The notes under the pieces: generated by a model
The model's input: the letters and a program-made list of their open reading frames with translations, nothing else
What the model was told of the DNA's origin: nothing
Databases searched by the model: none
Origin: Tengunoibacter tsumagoiensis
GTDB lineage: Bacteria; Chloroflexota; Ktedonobacteria; Ktedonobacterales; Ktedonobacteraceae
Assembly: GCF_003967535.1 (NCBI RefSeq)
Contig: NZ_BIFR01000001.1
Coordinates: 4,525,001-4,589,000 of the forward strand
Length of the DNA: 64,000 nt
Reading direction: 5' to 3'
Shown: positions 1-10,356 of the stretch, piece after piece
How positions within the stretch are numbered: position 1 is the stretch's first letter
Layout of the letters: every line of letters starts with the position of its first letter
Program-made: the position numbers and the translations under genes

Positions 1-1
1 T

Positions 2-349
2 TCACGAGGGAAAGAGCTCCATATTGGAAAAACGCTCGATCCTCAAGCAACAGTGATCGCTCGACTCCATCTTGCTAATCCGAGTAGCTCTGTCCAAAGC
101 ATCGAGCTCCTCCCACAAATGACGATTGGCCGCAGCCGCGAGTGCGATATCTTTCTGGAAGATGTTACTGTTAGCCGCCATCATGCAACAATTGCGGAGA
201 TCTACCATGGCTCATTCGAGATCATCGATAACCGCTCCGCTACTGGCACCTTCATTAATGGAAAACCGATTAAACGCGCTCAATTACAAGAGGGTGATGT
301 CGTTCAGATCGGAGTGAATGAGTTTACGTTTCGCTCATCTCGTTCTTAG
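2..349 (+). CDS. FHA-domain protein, C-terminal part (cut by window edge)
   Basis: The reading frame is open from the left edge, so the N-terminus lies outside the window; the ATG at 53 is internal and unlikely to be the real start. The roughly 115 visible residues form a C-terminal forkhead-associated domain, a beta-sandwich that binds phosphothreonine peptides. Seen: the GRSRECDI loop, SRHHA, and NRSATGTFING, which are the family-typical Arg, Ser/His and Asn positions. FHA proteins usually partner with Ser/Thr kinases such as the one at 6310-8082, but nothing here links the two directly. Its last 26 bases overlap the 3' end of the convergent gene on the other strand. The full architecture is unknown. 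Confidence 0.85.
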   Translation, partial: SRGKELHIGKTLDPQATVIARLHLANPSSSVQSIELLPQMTIGRSRECDIFLEDVTVSRHHATIAEIYHGSFEIIDNRSATGTFINGKPIKRAQLQEGDVVQIGVNEFTFRSSRS

Positions 350-1163
350 GAGCAAAAAGCTGCGTAAGATACTTGACGCGATTTTCATATTCATTTAATT
401 CTGTTCCATCGGGCAAAAGGAGGGGCGGCTTGTACGCTCGAGTATGCCGCATAAAAGCACGCACCTCCTGAAGCGTATTGTCCCCATAAAGGTACTCATC
501 TTTACGCACATGGGTCGAGGAGACTTCTCGATATTGTGGCCCAAACGGAAGCGCATGAATATAACGGGCATAGGGCTGATTCTCTGTCTGCTGAAGCAAG
601 GCCGTCAGGTCATTGTGGCTCGCACTCCCACGCGGCGCTACCAGCAACTCAGCTTGCTGAAACAGCGCCTGCAATGCTTCATTCCGATCTTCATAGTATC
701 TGGGATCTAAGATTTGCAGGATCTTATCAAAGCCCATCAGAAAATAGATCTTCTGTACATGAGGAAATGACCTCCTCAACGCCTGCGCCTGCTCTACATA
801 TAATCCACGATTGAAGAGAAGCAAGCCTGCATGGGGAATACGTCTCCTCAATACGTCTTCCAGTAAGATGATACGATCTATTAATAAAGGGCGTTCTACA
901 TGCTCTTTATTGACTATCTTCTTACTGATTGCTGCATAGAGATACATTGGCTGATGTGCACGTGCATACAATTGGGCTTCTTTTAAAAGCGCAATATGGG
1001 CTGTAGTGGGTGGATTAAATGAGCCCGTTAACACAATGACGTTAGCCTGCGGCTGCATTCTCCCTGGAAGCGTACGAGCCTCTGGCTCCGCCTCCGGGTT
1101 GAGCCGGCTTAGCACTCCATGCACCTGCTGTAAACGCCGTATTGACTGGGGAGAAATATACAT
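324..1163 (-). CDS. Nucleotidyltransferase, NMN/nicotinate-mononucleotide adenylyltransferase-like
   Basis: 279 residues of the nucleotidylyl-transferase (HxGH) superfamily. Seen: the phosphate-binding segment GSFNPPTTAH near residue 47, where bacterial NadD usually has a GGTFDPxHxGH form. The C-terminal SSTHVRK corresponds to the ISSTxxR signature that contacts the nucleotide phosphates. The GSFNPPTxxH form is closer to eukaryote/archaeal-type NMN adenylyltransferases. The likely reaction is ATP plus (nicotinate) mononucleotide to dinucleotide, in the cytoplasm. About 40 extra N-terminal residues precede the Rossmann fold. It is convergent with the FHA gene (26-base overlap), so no terminator separates them. 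Substrate is uncertain; another adenylyl/cytidylyltransferase activity is possible. Confidence 0.72.
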   Translation of the reverse strand: MYISPQSIRRLQQVHGVLSRLNPEAEPEARTLPGRMQPQANVIVLTGSFNPPTTAHIALLKEAQLYARAHQPMYLYAAISKKIVNKEHVERPLLIDRIILLEDVLRRRIPHAGLLLFNRGLYVEQAQALRRSFPHVQKIYFLMGFDKILQILDPRYYEDRNEALQALFQQAELLVAPRGSASHNDLTALLQQTENQPYARYIHALPFGPQYREVSSTHVRKDEYLYGDNTLQEVRAFMRHTRAYKPPLLLPDGTELNEYENRVKYLTQLFAPKNEMSET

Positions 1164-1621
1164 GCTACACTACGCTTCCTGATCTTATTGCCATCGGTCT
1201 GACCAATGCCTGTTATCTAACTATTGTATCATGTTCTGAGATTTCTTCCCACCACTCTCACGCCTGGATACAGGCGATAACGCTGCCATTCAAACACTTA
1301 ATATCGCGTGTCTCTTGCCTTCGGATTGCGGCGCTCAGAGACAAATGCGTTTCATTAAAGCCGTGAACGCTGCATAACGATGGTTCACCAATAATGGAAA
1401 CGTTGTGAGCCGTCCACAGATCACCCGGGGCTTTTTGAGCCCTTTTAAACTTTTCTTGAGAAGTTTTTGACATCTTTCCCTTTACAGTATGAGACAGTGA
1501 ATTGCACTTATGTGTCTCACTCTCTGGTCGCCGATTACAAAGAAAGGGAGGGGTGGCGCTTCCTTCCCATGCAGGGGTACCCGCGCCACGAGATTTAGAT
1601 GAAAAAGAGAGAAACGTATCC
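1164..1621. other. Intergenic region between divergent genes
   Basis: 458 bases that must hold the promoters of the adenylyltransferase-like gene (minus) and the histidine kinase (plus). A TTGACA occurs at about 1467 on the plus strand, but no well-spaced -10 follows it. The open frames here show no family resemblance and no ribosome site. No RNA gene or repeat was recognised. Confidence 0.5.
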
Positions 1622-3334
1622 ATGTCCGTCTTAAGGCCATCCAAACAGATCAACCAGCCAACTGTTGAGACGAATATTGAGTCTTTCTGGCATCATTATC
1701 TCATCGATACGCTTCTAGCGGTGGCTGGTACCTCGCTGGTTACGGTGTTGATTTATGCCTTCCAACTCTATCCACGCATCCCAAATATCTCTATTATCTA
1801 TCTCCTGGTGGTTCTTCCTCTGGCCAGCACACGAGGCCGCTATGCTGCGGTGATGGCCTCAATTATTGCTTTCTTGACCTTTGATTTTTTTCTGGTTCCT
1901 CCTCTCTTTGTGCTTACTATCTATCGAACTGAGGAATGGATTGCTCTTGTGGTCTTCCTGGTCGATGCTCTCCTGACGGGTCAATTAGCGGCTGCTTTAC
2001 GCCTCCGCGTGCAAGAGGCCCGTCGCCGCGAACGCGAGACACGGATTCTTTATGAATTAGTCCAGGCGACAAACAATGTTGAGAATGCAGAGCAGATGCT
2101 TGCAACGATTGCTCAATCGGTTGTCATGGTCTTCTCCTCCTGGGGTGTACGAGAATGTGCGATTCTCTTACCTGATGCTCAAGGTAAGCTCACCATTCAG
2201 GCAAATGCTCCCCATACCCTTGATTCTCTGGCTCTCTCGTCCGATGAATATGCCCTTGCCTCCGATGTGATGCGCCGTGGAGAGATTCAAGGGATACACG
2301 ATACGGCTCTGGTTCCGCAAGAAACCTGGCGCTCGGCTCAACGTGTGATCATTCATAATGCAACAACCAGTTCCCATTCACGCCTTCTTCTCTTGCCGCT
2401 GAGCACCGGTCACCATGTGCTAGGTGTGATGCGCCTCCGTATTCAAGGTGGCCTGCATCGTTTTCCAGGGGAGACCCGTCCTGAAGAGGAGCATGTTCCC
2501 AGTACACGCACTGCATTCTTCTGGACCTTTATCGATCAGGCAACGTCTGTGATTGAACGCGTCCGACTCCAGCGCGAAAATCTTCGCATCGAGATCTTAC
2601 AGCGCACCGATGCTCTACGCTCGGCTTTGCTCTCCTCGGTCTCTCATGATCTACGCACACCGCTCTCTTCTATTAAGGCTGCGGCCAGCTCGCTACAACA
2701 AGAGGATATCCAGTGGGATGAAGAGACCAAACGGAGCTTTGCTCGCACTATTGAACGAGAGGCCGATCGCTTAAATCGTCTGGTGGGGAACCTGCTGGAT
2801 ATGTCTCGGATTGAAGAGGGGGCTCTCAAGCCAGAGAAAGAGTTGTATCCTCTTCCTGATCTGCTCGATGATGTGCTGGAACGTCTGCACACGCTGTTGC
2901 AAGGTCGCACCATTAACAAAAACTATGCGGAAGATCTACCACCCGTTGAGCTAGATTACCTTCAAATGGATCAGGTGCTCACCAATCTTATTGAGAATGC
3001 TGTACGTTATACACCCCCTGGCTCGCCTATCGATATCCGCGCAGAACAGGTGGGCCATGAGGCGCTGATTCAAGTGGCAGACCGTGGCCCGGGTATTCCA
3101 CCCGCCGATCGCGAACGCGTATTCGATAAGTTCTTTCGCGTTACCAATACACGCCCCAACATTGGTAGTCGCACCGGTTCAGGGCTGGGGTTGGCTGTCT
3201 GCAAAGGTCTGGTGGAGGCCCATGGTGGAAGAATCTGGTTAGAGGCCCGTGAGGGAGGTGGGACGATCTTTTTTGTTGCGCTCCCCATTCCTGTGACCGA
3301 ACAGGGGGCTACGCAGGCAATCTCTCGGTCTTGA
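1622..3334 (+). CDS. Membrane sensor histidine kinase, KdpD-like (DUF4118-GAF-HisKA-HATPase)
   Basis: 570 residues. The frame is open from 1502, but ATG 1622 is preferred: it follows a purine-rich AAAGAGAGAA stretch, and the upstream 40 codons look non-coding. Order: about four membrane helices in residues 20-120 (DUF4118, as in KdpD), a GAF-like sensor region about 140-300, the dimerisation/phosphoacceptor helix with SSVSHDLRTPL (the His autophosphorylated), the N box NLIENAVRYTP, then ADRGPGIP and GSGLGLAV for ATP binding. Unlike E. coli KdpD it lacks the cytoplasmic KdpD/Usp N-terminal domains, so potassium sensing cannot be assumed. No response-regulator gene is adjacent; a partner must lie elsewhere. 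A strong hairpin follows the gene. Confidence 0.88.
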   Translation: MSVLRPSKQINQPTVETNIESFWHHYLIDTLLAVAGTSLVTVLIYAFQLYPRIPNISIIYLLVVLPLASTRGRYAAVMASIIAFLTFDFFLVPPLFVLTIYRTEEWIALVVFLVDALLTGQLAAALRLRVQEARRRERETRILYELVQATNNVENAEQMLATIAQSVVMVFSSWGVRECAILLPDAQGKLTIQANAPHTLDSLALSSDEYALASDVMRRGEIQGIHDTALVPQETWRSAQRVIIHNATTSSHSRLLLLPLSTGHHVLGVMRLRIQGGLHRFPGETRPEEEHVPSTRTAFFWTFIDQATSVIERVRLQRENLRIEILQRTDALRSALLSSVSHDLRTPLSSIKAAASSLQQEDIQWDEETKRSFARTIEREADRLNRLVGNLLDMSRIEEGALKPEKELYPLPDLLDDVLERLHTLLQGRTINKNYAEDLPPVELDYLQMDQVLTNLIENAVRYTPPGSPIDIRAEQVGHEALIQVADRGPGIPPADRERVFDKFFRVTNTRPNIGSRTGSGLGLAVCKGLVEAHGGRIWLEAREGGGTIFFVALPIPVTEQGATQAISRS

Positions 3335-3341
3335 TCCATCC

Positions 3342-3383
3342 GGGTCCTTGAGAGGATTATCGATATCCTCCTCTCAAGGACCC
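3342..3383. terminator. Bidirectional terminator hairpin
   Basis: Perfect 15-bp inverted repeat, GGGTCCTTGAGAGGA paired with its complement at 3369-3383, loop of 12. It sits between the convergent histidine kinase and aconitase genes and can serve both. Confidence 0.8.
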
Positions 3384-3389
3384 AGGCTC

Positions 3390-6167
3390 TTATTCTTTTA
3401 TCAGACGGCGCAAGACGGTTGGCAAGATGCCACCATTCTCATAATAGGTAACGTCTATGCTGCTGTCTAATCGTGCCAGTGTCTGAATGGTAAAGGTTGA
3501 GCCATCTTCGCGTGTCACTTTGACGTTGACTTCCTGGCGAGGCTTGAGGCCTTCCTCCAGCCCAAGAATATCATACGTCTCGCGGCCCGTCAGCCCCAAT
3601 GACTCTTTGCTCTCACCATGCTGGAATTGTAAAGGAAGGATGCCCATTCCAACCAGATTGCTGCGATGAATACGTTCAAAGCTCTCGGCGATAGCGGCGC
3701 GGATCCCCAACAATAATGGACCCTTTGCAGCCCAGTCGCGTGAACTTCCCGAGCCATACTCTTTTCCCGCAATCACCAGCAGAGGGACACCTTCTCGCTG
3801 ATAGCTCTCGGATGCCTCATAGATCGTCGTCTCGACTCCATCTGGCAGATGCGTGGTATAGAAACCCTCTTTGCCGCCAACCAGATGATTGCGCAGGCGG
3901 ATATTACCAAACGTTCCACGCACCATAACCTCATGGTTGCCACGACGCGCTCCATAGGTGTTGAAGTCTCGCTTCTGCACACCATGCTCCAACAGATAGC
4001 GGCCCGCTGGACTTTTATCTGAGAAGCTCCCTGCGGGCGAGATATGGTCAGTTGTAATGGAGTCATCGACCATTACCAGCACCCGCGCTCCTTTGATGTC
4101 TTTGATAGGTGCCGGGTCAGAAGACATATCTTTGAAGAAGGGAGGCTCTTGAATATAGGTTGAAGTGGGGTCCCAATCAAACAGTGGACCGGTCGAGTTG
4201 GAGAGCGCCTGCCAATGCTCATCTCCGTCAAAGACGTGGGCATAGTTCCGGGCAAAGATCTCTGGCGTCACCGATTGGGCAACTACTGTACGCACCTCTT
4301 CCTGAGTAGGCCAGAGGTCGCGGAGATAGACAGCTTCCCCATTACTGTCTGTACCGATGGGATCGTTGACAAGATCGATATCTACCGTGCCTGCGAGAGC
4401 ATAAGCAACCACTAGAGGAGGGGAGGCCAGAAAACTGGCTCGCACTTGTGGGTGAATGCGGCCCTCAAAATTGCGATTGCCACTCAAGACCGCTGCTACA
4501 ACCAGATCATTCTGCTGCACAGCCTCTGCAACTGGCTCGGCCAGGGGGCCGCTATTGCCGATACAGGTCGTACACCCATAGCCCACTAGATGGAAGCGTA
4601 GGGCCTCCAGATAGGGGAGCAGTTCAGCATTTTGCAGATACTCTGTCACAGCGCGTGAACCAGGTGCCAGACTTGTCTTCACTGATGGTCTTACAGAGAG
4701 GCCTCGCTCAACAGCATGCTTCGCCACAAGGCCAGCGGCAACCATCACCGATGGATTCGAAGTATTGGTACAACTGGTAATGGCAGCAATGGCGACTGAG
4801 CCATGTGCCATCTTGACCTGGGTGTCACCAATCTCCACCAGTACATTGGTCTCCTGCTGCTCTACTGGATCAGGATTGGTATTATTGCTCTCAGAGCCCA
4901 GGCGGATCAGCGCATTTTCACTGTTCCCATTCCCATTGGATGCAAAACGATCCGCATAAACGGTGCGGAAGGTCTCTCTCACTTTCTGCAAAGGGACGCG
5001 ATCCTGCGGGCGACGTGGTCCTGCCAGACTTGGCTCAATGGTGCTCAGATCCAGATCTAAGAGATCATCAAAAAGTGGCTCGACCTGATCATCGGTCCGG
5101 AAAAGGCCCTGCGCCTTACTATACTGCTCAACCAGTTCAACCAGTTGCTCATCACGACCAGTATCGCGCAGATAGCGCACTGTCTCGGCATCAATCGGGA
5201 AGATCGTGGCTGTGGCCCCAAATTCAGGCGACATATTCGAGATGGTTGCCCGGTCAGCTAAAGGCAACTGACTAAGACCCGATCCAGTAAATTCGACAAA
5301 TTTTCCAACAACGCCACGTTTACGCAGTAATTGCGTCACGGTCAAGACCAGATCAGTCGCTGTTGCGCCCTCAGGTAGAGCTCCACTCAAACGTACGCCA
5401 ATAACCTCTGGAGTAAGCAGATAAAGAGGTTGACCCAGAAGAACAGCCTCCGCCTCGATTCCACCCACGCCCCAGCCCAGAACCCCCAGGCCATTCACCA
5501 TGGTTGTGTGCGAATCAGTGCCAACCAGTGTATCGGGGAAAACAACGGTCTCTCCACCATCTTGTTTGCTCATGACCACTGAGGCCAGGTACTCCAGATT
5601 CACCTGATGCACAATACCGGTTCCTGGTGGCACCACGCGGAAGTTACTAAACGCCTGCTGCCCCCAGCGCAGAAGCGCATAACGCTCGCTATTGCGCTCA
5701 TATTCGCGCTCCACGTTCCTGCCTACGGAAAGGGTTGAACCAAATGAGTCCACCTGTACAGAATGATCAATCACCAGATCCGCTGGAACCAATGGGTTAA
5801 TTTTTTGTGGATCTCCTTGCATACGTGCAACCGCTGAACGCATTGCTGCGAGATCAGCGACAGCAGGCACTCCTGTGAAATCCTGCAACAAGACACGAGC
5901 CGGCATATATGGGTACTCAGCCTCACTTGAAGCTGCTGTACCAGGTTTCCACCGAGCCAGTGAGAGGACATCTTCCTCACTCACAAGCTCACCACCTGCA
6001 TGGCGCAAGAGATTCTCTAAAATGATTTTAACCGTAAAAGGGAGCCGCTCCAGACCCTGAACGCCACGTTCAGCCAGAGCACCTAAGCGATAATAAGCAA
6101 TAGTGCCACCAGTCTGAAGACCATCCAGAGTAGCGCGCGCACCAAATACATCTGTGTACGTAGCCAT
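3390..6167 (-). CDS. acnA: Aconitate hydratase (AcnA/IRP1 type)
   Basis: 925 residues, full length for the AcnA family. Interconverts citrate and isocitrate through cis-aconitate in the TCA cycle; cytoplasmic, with a [4Fe-4S] cluster. Seen: [18 protein letters not shown] in the middle of the N-terminal half, the cluster ligands in TSCTNTSNP and in [13 protein letters not shown], and the swivel-domain [15 protein letters not shown]. All three cluster cysteines are present. Monocistronic in appearance: the 142-base gap upstream on the minus strand contains TATAAT (6270-6275) preceded by TG, a plausible extended -10, and a terminator lies just beyond the 3' end. Confidence 0.97.
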   Translation of the reverse strand: MATYTDVFGARATLDGLQTGGTIAYYRLGALAERGVQGLERLPFTVKIILENLLRHAGGELVSEEDVLSLARWKPGTAASSEAEYPYMPARVLLQDFTGVPAVADLAAMRSAVARMQGDPQKINPLVPADLVIDHSVQVDSFGSTLSVGRNVEREYERNSERYALLRWGQQAFSNFRVVPPGTGIVHQVNLEYLASVVMSKQDGGETVVFPDTLVGTDSHTTMVNGLGVLGWGVGGIEAEAVLLGQPLYLLTPEVIGVRLSGALPEGATATDLVLTVTQLLRKRGVVGKFVEFTGSGLSQLPLADRATISNMSPEFGATATIFPIDAETVRYLRDTGRDEQLVELVEQYSKAQGLFRTDDQVEPLFDDLLDLDLSTIEPSLAGPRRPQDRVPLQKVRETFRTVYADRFASNGNGNSENALIRLGSESNNTNPDPVEQQETNVLVEIGDTQVKMAHGSVAIAAITSCTNTSNPSVMVAAGLVAKHAVERGLSVRPSVKTSLAPGSRAVTEYLQNAELLPYLEALRFHLVGYGCTTCIGNSGPLAEPVAEAVQQNDLVVAAVLSGNRNFEGRIHPQVRASFLASPPLVVAYALAGTVDIDLVNDPIGTDSNGEAVYLRDLWPTQEEVRTVVAQSVTPEIFARNYAHVFDGDEHWQALSNSTGPLFDWDPTSTYIQEPPFFKDMSSDPAPIKDIKGARVLVMVDDSITTDHISPAGSFSDKSPAGRYLLEHGVQKRDFNTYGARRGNHEVMVRGTFGNIRLRNHLVGGKEGFYTTHLPDGVETTIYEASESYQREGVPLLVIAGKEYGSGSSRDWAAKGPLLLGIRAAIAESFERIHRSNLVGMGILPLQFQHGESKESLGLTGRETYDILGLEEGLKPRQEVNVKVTREDGSTFTIQTLARLDSSIDVTYYENGGILPTVLRRLIKE

Positions 6168-6309
6168 AATATGTCCTTTAGGCGTTAGTTTATTGGTAGG
6201 GGACGGGAGATCGCACCTACAGTGCGCATGTCAGACCTACACAGTTCCAAACAGCTAGCTTTGTCTTCTATTATATAGCACAAATGGCCCGACAGTATAA
6301 TAAGCCCGG

Positions 6310-8082
6310 CTAATTCTTTATGCCCCATGGCCGTACACGTCGCCTGGCTTTTTGTGCGTCTTGAGGATGTCCCAGGGATTCATAAACCTCGGCCTTGAGA
6401 TTCCAGGCACGAGCATAATTACGATCCATCTCTGTAGCCTCGTTGAGAGCATCCAGCGCAGCCTTGTTATGTCCTAGACGGATCAAAGCCTCTGCTTTAT
6501 TACACCATGCTACGGCGCTGCGCGGATTTAAGAGAAGAGCCTGCTTATACGCTTCAACTGCATTCGCAAAATCATTCAAACAAGAGCGTGCATTCCCAAG
6601 GCCGTTCCAGGCGGAGAAGCTCCTCTGATCAATGACGAGAGCCTGTTCATAGGAACGCAGCGCAGCTTCATGAGCATTCATATCCATCTGAGCATCGGCT
6701 TTGCCGTTCCAGGCCGCCACATAGCGAGGGTCCAACGACAGAGCACGCTCGAAATGGACCAGGGCCTGCTGATGTCTCTGCAAGCGATTAAGAGCCAGTC
6801 CAGCACTGACCCAGACAACTGCATTTGAGGGATCAATCTCTGTAGCTCTTTGATACGACTCTAAAGCTTTGCGATAATTGCCCTGACTATACAGGGCCGT
6901 TCCTTTTCCATTCCAGGCATAAAAGTTCAGAGGGTCCATCTGCAAAGCCTCTTCATACGCTTGCAAAGCCTGCGCATAGTGCTGCTGCCGCAGATGCAGG
7001 TCGCCCTCACGACATTTCTCACGGACACTTGTGGTATTCACTGGCACAGAGGGCTGCGCCGCCGCCTGGCCTGTTCCTGTATAAGCAGCAGATTGTGAGC
7101 GGTTTCCTTGATTCTTCGTGCTGGTAGCCTGTAATGCAGGTCGCATAGCCTCTGAAGCATGAGATGAGAAGGTATCATTATTCACCAATGGCCGCTGGCG
7201 TGTCGCTGGCCGTAGCGCAAGATCAAAGGCATGCTGGAATGCCAGCATATCCTCATAACGATCCTGTGGCTGCTTCGCCAGAGCTTTCTGCATAACACCA
7301 TCCAGCGCAATGGGAAGATCAGGGTTTAGCTTTGAGACAGGAGGAACCACATCTCCAAAGGGATCAAGGGGATGATACCCCGTTAACATCTCATAGAGGA
7401 CCACAGCACAGCCATATTCATCGCTACGTGGATCAACGATACCTGCCGTCTGCTCAGGAGCCATATACCCAACGGTGCCGCGTACGGTAATCGTTTTGCC
7501 CACACGTGCACCCGGTTCCAAAGAGCGTGCAATCCCAAAATCAGTAATCACCAGACGATAATCTTCCTGGTGCAGGAGGATATTCTCTGGCTTGATATCG
7601 CGATGAATCACAGGACGAGGACGAGTATGGGCATAGGAGAGAGCCGAAGCCAATTGGTGAAAATTTTTCACCGCTTCAGCAGTTGGAAGCGGCCCATTGG
7701 CTTCAGCCAACCGGGTGCGCAAAGAGCCCACGGTATACAATGGCATCACCAGAAAAACACTGGGTCCATCTTTGCCATAATCAAGAATTGGTGCAATATT
7801 AGGATGATCCAGGGCAGCCGCAATTCGCGCCTCGCGCAAGAAATTATCTCGTTCCGCAGGCGTTGTCTTGCTAGGTAGAAGCACTTTAATCGCGATCGGT
7901 CGCGAAAGGTTCCGATCAATACCGCGAAATACAGCCGCATAGCCCCCCTTACTCAGCAACGCCTCTACTACATATCGACCAGCCAACGCAGTGTTTAATA
8001 ACGGCAGTGCACATGCTCTACAAAATAAATCGCTGTCCCGGTTTTCATAGCCACAATCAGTCTGGTCGGCGCAGCGTCGCAT
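6310..8082 (-). CDS. Ser/Thr protein kinase with N-terminal zinc ribbon and C-terminal TPRs
   Basis: 590 residues, predicted cytoplasmic (no membrane helix seen). Residues 1-25 carry four cysteines (C4, C10, C21, C24), a zinc-ribbon-like cap. The kinase domain spans about 35-295: a loosened P-loop (LLSKGGYAAVF), K66 in AIKVL, E84 in the C-helix, HRDIKPEN at 160-167, DFG at 181-183 and the GYMAPEQ activation segment, so it should be active. A Ser/Pro/Gln-rich linker leads to about seven TPRs (355-590) for protein binding. It lies downstream of its paralogue on the same strand, separated by a terminator-like hairpin. Substrates are unknown. Confidence 0.9.
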   Translation of the reverse strand: MRRCADQTDCGYENRDSDLFCRACALPLLNTALAGRYVVEALLSKGGYAAVFRGIDRNLSRPIAIKVLLPSKTTPAERDNFLREARIAAALDHPNIAPILDYGKDGPSVFLVMPLYTVGSLRTRLAEANGPLPTAEAVKNFHQLASALSYAHTRPRPVIHRDIKPENILLHQEDYRLVITDFGIARSLEPGARVGKTITVRGTVGYMAPEQTAGIVDPRSDEYGCAVVLYEMLTGYHPLDPFGDVVPPVSKLNPDLPIALDGVMQKALAKQPQDRYEDMLAFQHAFDLALRPATRQRPLVNNDTFSSHASEAMRPALQATSTKNQGNRSQSAAYTGTGQAAAQPSVPVNTTSVREKCREGDLHLRQQHYAQALQAYEEALQMDPLNFYAWNGKGTALYSQGNYRKALESYQRATEIDPSNAVVWVSAGLALNRLQRHQQALVHFERALSLDPRYVAAWNGKADAQMDMNAHEAALRSYEQALVIDQRSFSAWNGLGNARSCLNDFANAVEAYKQALLLNPRSAVAWCNKAEALIRLGHNKAALDALNEATEMDRNYARAWNLKAEVYESLGHPQDAQKARRRVRPWGIKN

Positions 8083-8159
8083 TGCCTCCTCCGAATGGTA
8101 GATCGACCCCTATACACATCAGTGCATAGAAAGCTCCCTTACGGGTACCGGTGAATAAA

Positions 8160-8183
8160 GGGGAGCCTCACCCGAGGTTCCCC
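8160..8183 (-). terminator. Terminator-like hairpin between the two TPR genes
   Basis: GGGGAGCCTC / GAGGTTCCCC, 10-bp stem with one wobble and a 4-base loop. Read on the minus strand it is followed by TTTATT, fitting an intrinsic terminator of the upstream TPR gene. Confidence 0.6.
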
Positions 8184-8220
8184 ATCAATGATGATAAAAT
8201 GACGTCTATGTTCTTGTACA

Positions 8221-9885
8221 TTACGCTTCAGCCTGGCTCGCTTGCTGATCAAGCGAATGTGCCCATTCCTGGCAGGTGATGGCCTCCTGCTTACGACCCA
8301 GTTTTTCAAGCACGACGGCTTTATTATACCAGGCATCAGGCTCTTCTGGAGCAAATGAGGTCGCCTGATCAAGTGCAGCCAGGGCTTCATCTAAGCGCCC
8401 CAATGCGAATAGCGCCAACCCTTTATTGTTCCAGGCTGCAATATAATGAATATCGAGTGCCAGAGCCCGATCAAAAGCCACCAGCGCCTCTTGATGTCGT
8501 TTCAATTCATGCAATAAACTGCCCCTATTATACCAGGCAGAGAGTAATCCGTCATCGTACTTCAAAGCATGATTGTAGGATTCAAGGGCATCTTCATACA
8601 TACGCAGTGCTGCCAGCACATTCCCTCGATTATACCACGCCCCTGCTAGAGTTGGATCTAATGCCAGTGCATGATCATACCCGGATAGGGCCTCCGCATA
8701 ACGACGGAGATCTCGCAGGTCATTGGCTTTATCGAACCAGGGGGTCGGGTTCTCTGGCTCAAGCTGAAGAGCTCGTTCATGATAAGGAACGGCCTGCTCG
8801 GGCTTTTTTAGACGACGTAAAATATTTCCTTTGGTATCCCAGAGTGAGGCATGGGTATCATCTATCTCAAGGGCTCGATCGATGGCAATTAAAGCCTCTT
8901 CATAGCGCGTTAGATTATACAGGGTGTCACCCATAGCCTGCCAGACCGTACTCTGCCGGGGGTCAAGTAAAAGAGCTTTATCGAACGCAAGCAGAGCCTC
9001 CTCGGGCTGATTCTGCTCGGCCAGAGCCATGCCACGCCCACTCCAGGCATAGACATAATCTGGATCAAACGATAAGGCTTGATCGTAACATTTCATCTCT
9101 TCATTGTATTGATGGAGTTCATGCAACACATTGGCGCGCGAGGTCCAGAGCTCGGGATCATGGGGGTTCAGTGAGATCGCGTGGTCATAAGCAATCAATG
9201 CCTCCTCTGCCCGGCCAAGGTGTAACAAGGTTGCCCCTTTCCCACTCCAGGCATCAATGGAGACAACATTATATTGGGTCGCCAGTTCATATGCTTCTAA
9301 AGCATTTTCATACCGACCATATTCGTACGCCTGATTCCCCTGCTCTAACCAGTCTGGAGGCTCCGCCGTTGGCAGGGGCTGAGGAGGTACGGTGGCAACA
9401 GACGGCACAGCCAGCCGCATCTGGGTCGCTTCCTCTTCCTCATCTGGCAATGCTAAAAATATATCATCTCTTAAACGAGCACCCTGCCTCTGCACAAACA
9501 AAGGTTGTGCCTCCTGGGGAGCTTTTACCTCTGCTTTCACCAGAAAGGTCATTGGACCATCCTGACCATAATCAATTACCCGAATACTGCCAGGATCGTA
9601 AACATTGGCAGAGAGCGAGGCTGCTAGCTCCGCATCCTGTAAAAAACTTTCTCGCTCTAGCGGACTCGTCTCTTTCGGAATTAAAGCGCGTATTATCACC
9701 GACTGTGCGAATTGTAGATCTCGGGCCTGCAAGGTTACCGTTCCACGATCCTTCCCCTGGAGACTTTGGATCTCATAACGGCCCTTTAACAAGGCTCCTC
9801 GGACCGGAATACCGCAGTGGGCACAAAAACGAGCGTTCTCTCGATTGTCAAATCCGCACCCCTCGAAATCCAAACACATCCCCAT
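8221..9885 (-). CDS. TPR protein with zinc ribbon and degenerate kinase N-lobe
   Basis: 554 residues. Residues 1-120 align by eye with the neighbouring kinase: the same four-Cys cap (C4, C10, C21, C24), KGRYEIQSL, then SVIIRALIP in place of PIAIKVLLP, and DYGQDGPMTFLV in place of DYGKDGPSVFLV. The ATP-binding Lys66 is Arg and the C-helix Glu84 is Asp. The sequence leaves the kinase fold at the hinge: there is no HRD, DFG or APE. About ten 34-residue TPRs follow from residue 180 to the end. It cannot be a kinase; a scaffold or decoy with a retained sensor cap is the likely role. Probably derived by duplication of the adjacent kinase gene with loss of the catalytic lobe. Confidence 0.82.
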   Translation of the reverse strand: MGMCLDFEGCGFDNRENARFCAHCGIPVRGALLKGRYEIQSLQGKDRGTVTLQARDLQFAQSVIIRALIPKETSPLERESFLQDAELAASLSANVYDPGSIRVIDYGQDGPMTFLVKAEVKAPQEAQPLFVQRQGARLRDDIFLALPDEEEEATQMRLAVPSVATVPPQPLPTAEPPDWLEQGNQAYEYGRYENALEAYELATQYNVVSIDAWSGKGATLLHLGRAEEALIAYDHAISLNPHDPELWTSRANVLHELHQYNEEMKCYDQALSFDPDYVYAWSGRGMALAEQNQPEEALLAFDKALLLDPRQSTVWQAMGDTLYNLTRYEEALIAIDRALEIDDTHASLWDTKGNILRRLKKPEQAVPYHERALQLEPENPTPWFDKANDLRDLRRYAEALSGYDHALALDPTLAGAWYNRGNVLAALRMYEDALESYNHALKYDDGLLSAWYNRGSLLHELKRHQEALVAFDRALALDIHYIAAWNNKGLALFALGRLDEALAALDQATSFAPEEPDAWYNKAVVLEKLGRKQEAITCQEWAHSLDQQASQAEA

Positions 9886-10356
9886 GACCGTCCGTCCTCC
9901 CTGTCCTACGCATCTCTATTGTTTATGGCATTAATGCTCTCTGTCATTAATACGGTTCTTTCTTGTAACGAAAGTATTGCACCTCTGTTAAAAGTCTGGT
10001 GCTCCTCTAAAAATGTGGCTTCTCTCGTCATGACCGATCAGAATCATTGGTAGGGCTCACACACAGTGTATCATCAGACGCAAGCATTTGAGCTCAAATA
10101 ACCTCTTCACTAAGCCTTTTGGATACTGCAAACAAGCTCTATCAGGAGAGCTCGTAGACAAAGGCTCTCCTTATATACGGTTGGAAGGTCGCAATTGGAG
10201 CCATATTCGTACCATCTGGTGCCTTTTGCCAGACTTACAAGCGCAAAACATCAGGAGAGAGCTTCATCTGAATTGCTCAACATGCTCATGCGCGTTCTCG
10301 GAAGATGCTCTGTACTGCGAACACAGACACAATATCCATAATACACTTTCTTCTGT
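9886..10356. other. Intergenic region downstream of the sugar kinase gene
   Basis: 471 bases. Contains an 8-bp hairpin AGGAGAGC (10144-10151) / GCTCTCCT (10164-10171), a possible terminator for the galactose operon, and near 9930-9950 a short CATTAAT direct/inverted motif upstream of the TPR gene. Small open frames here resemble nothing known. Confidence 0.5.

Noticed and set aside
1258..1653. 131-residue minus-strand frame overlapping the histidine kinase start
   Set aside because: No family resemblance or ribosome site; it covers an intergenic region and the kinase N-terminus.
1622..3334. Calling the histidine kinase KdpD
   Set aside because: Only the DUF4118 membrane part and the kinase core match; the KdpD and Usp domains and any kdp genes are absent.
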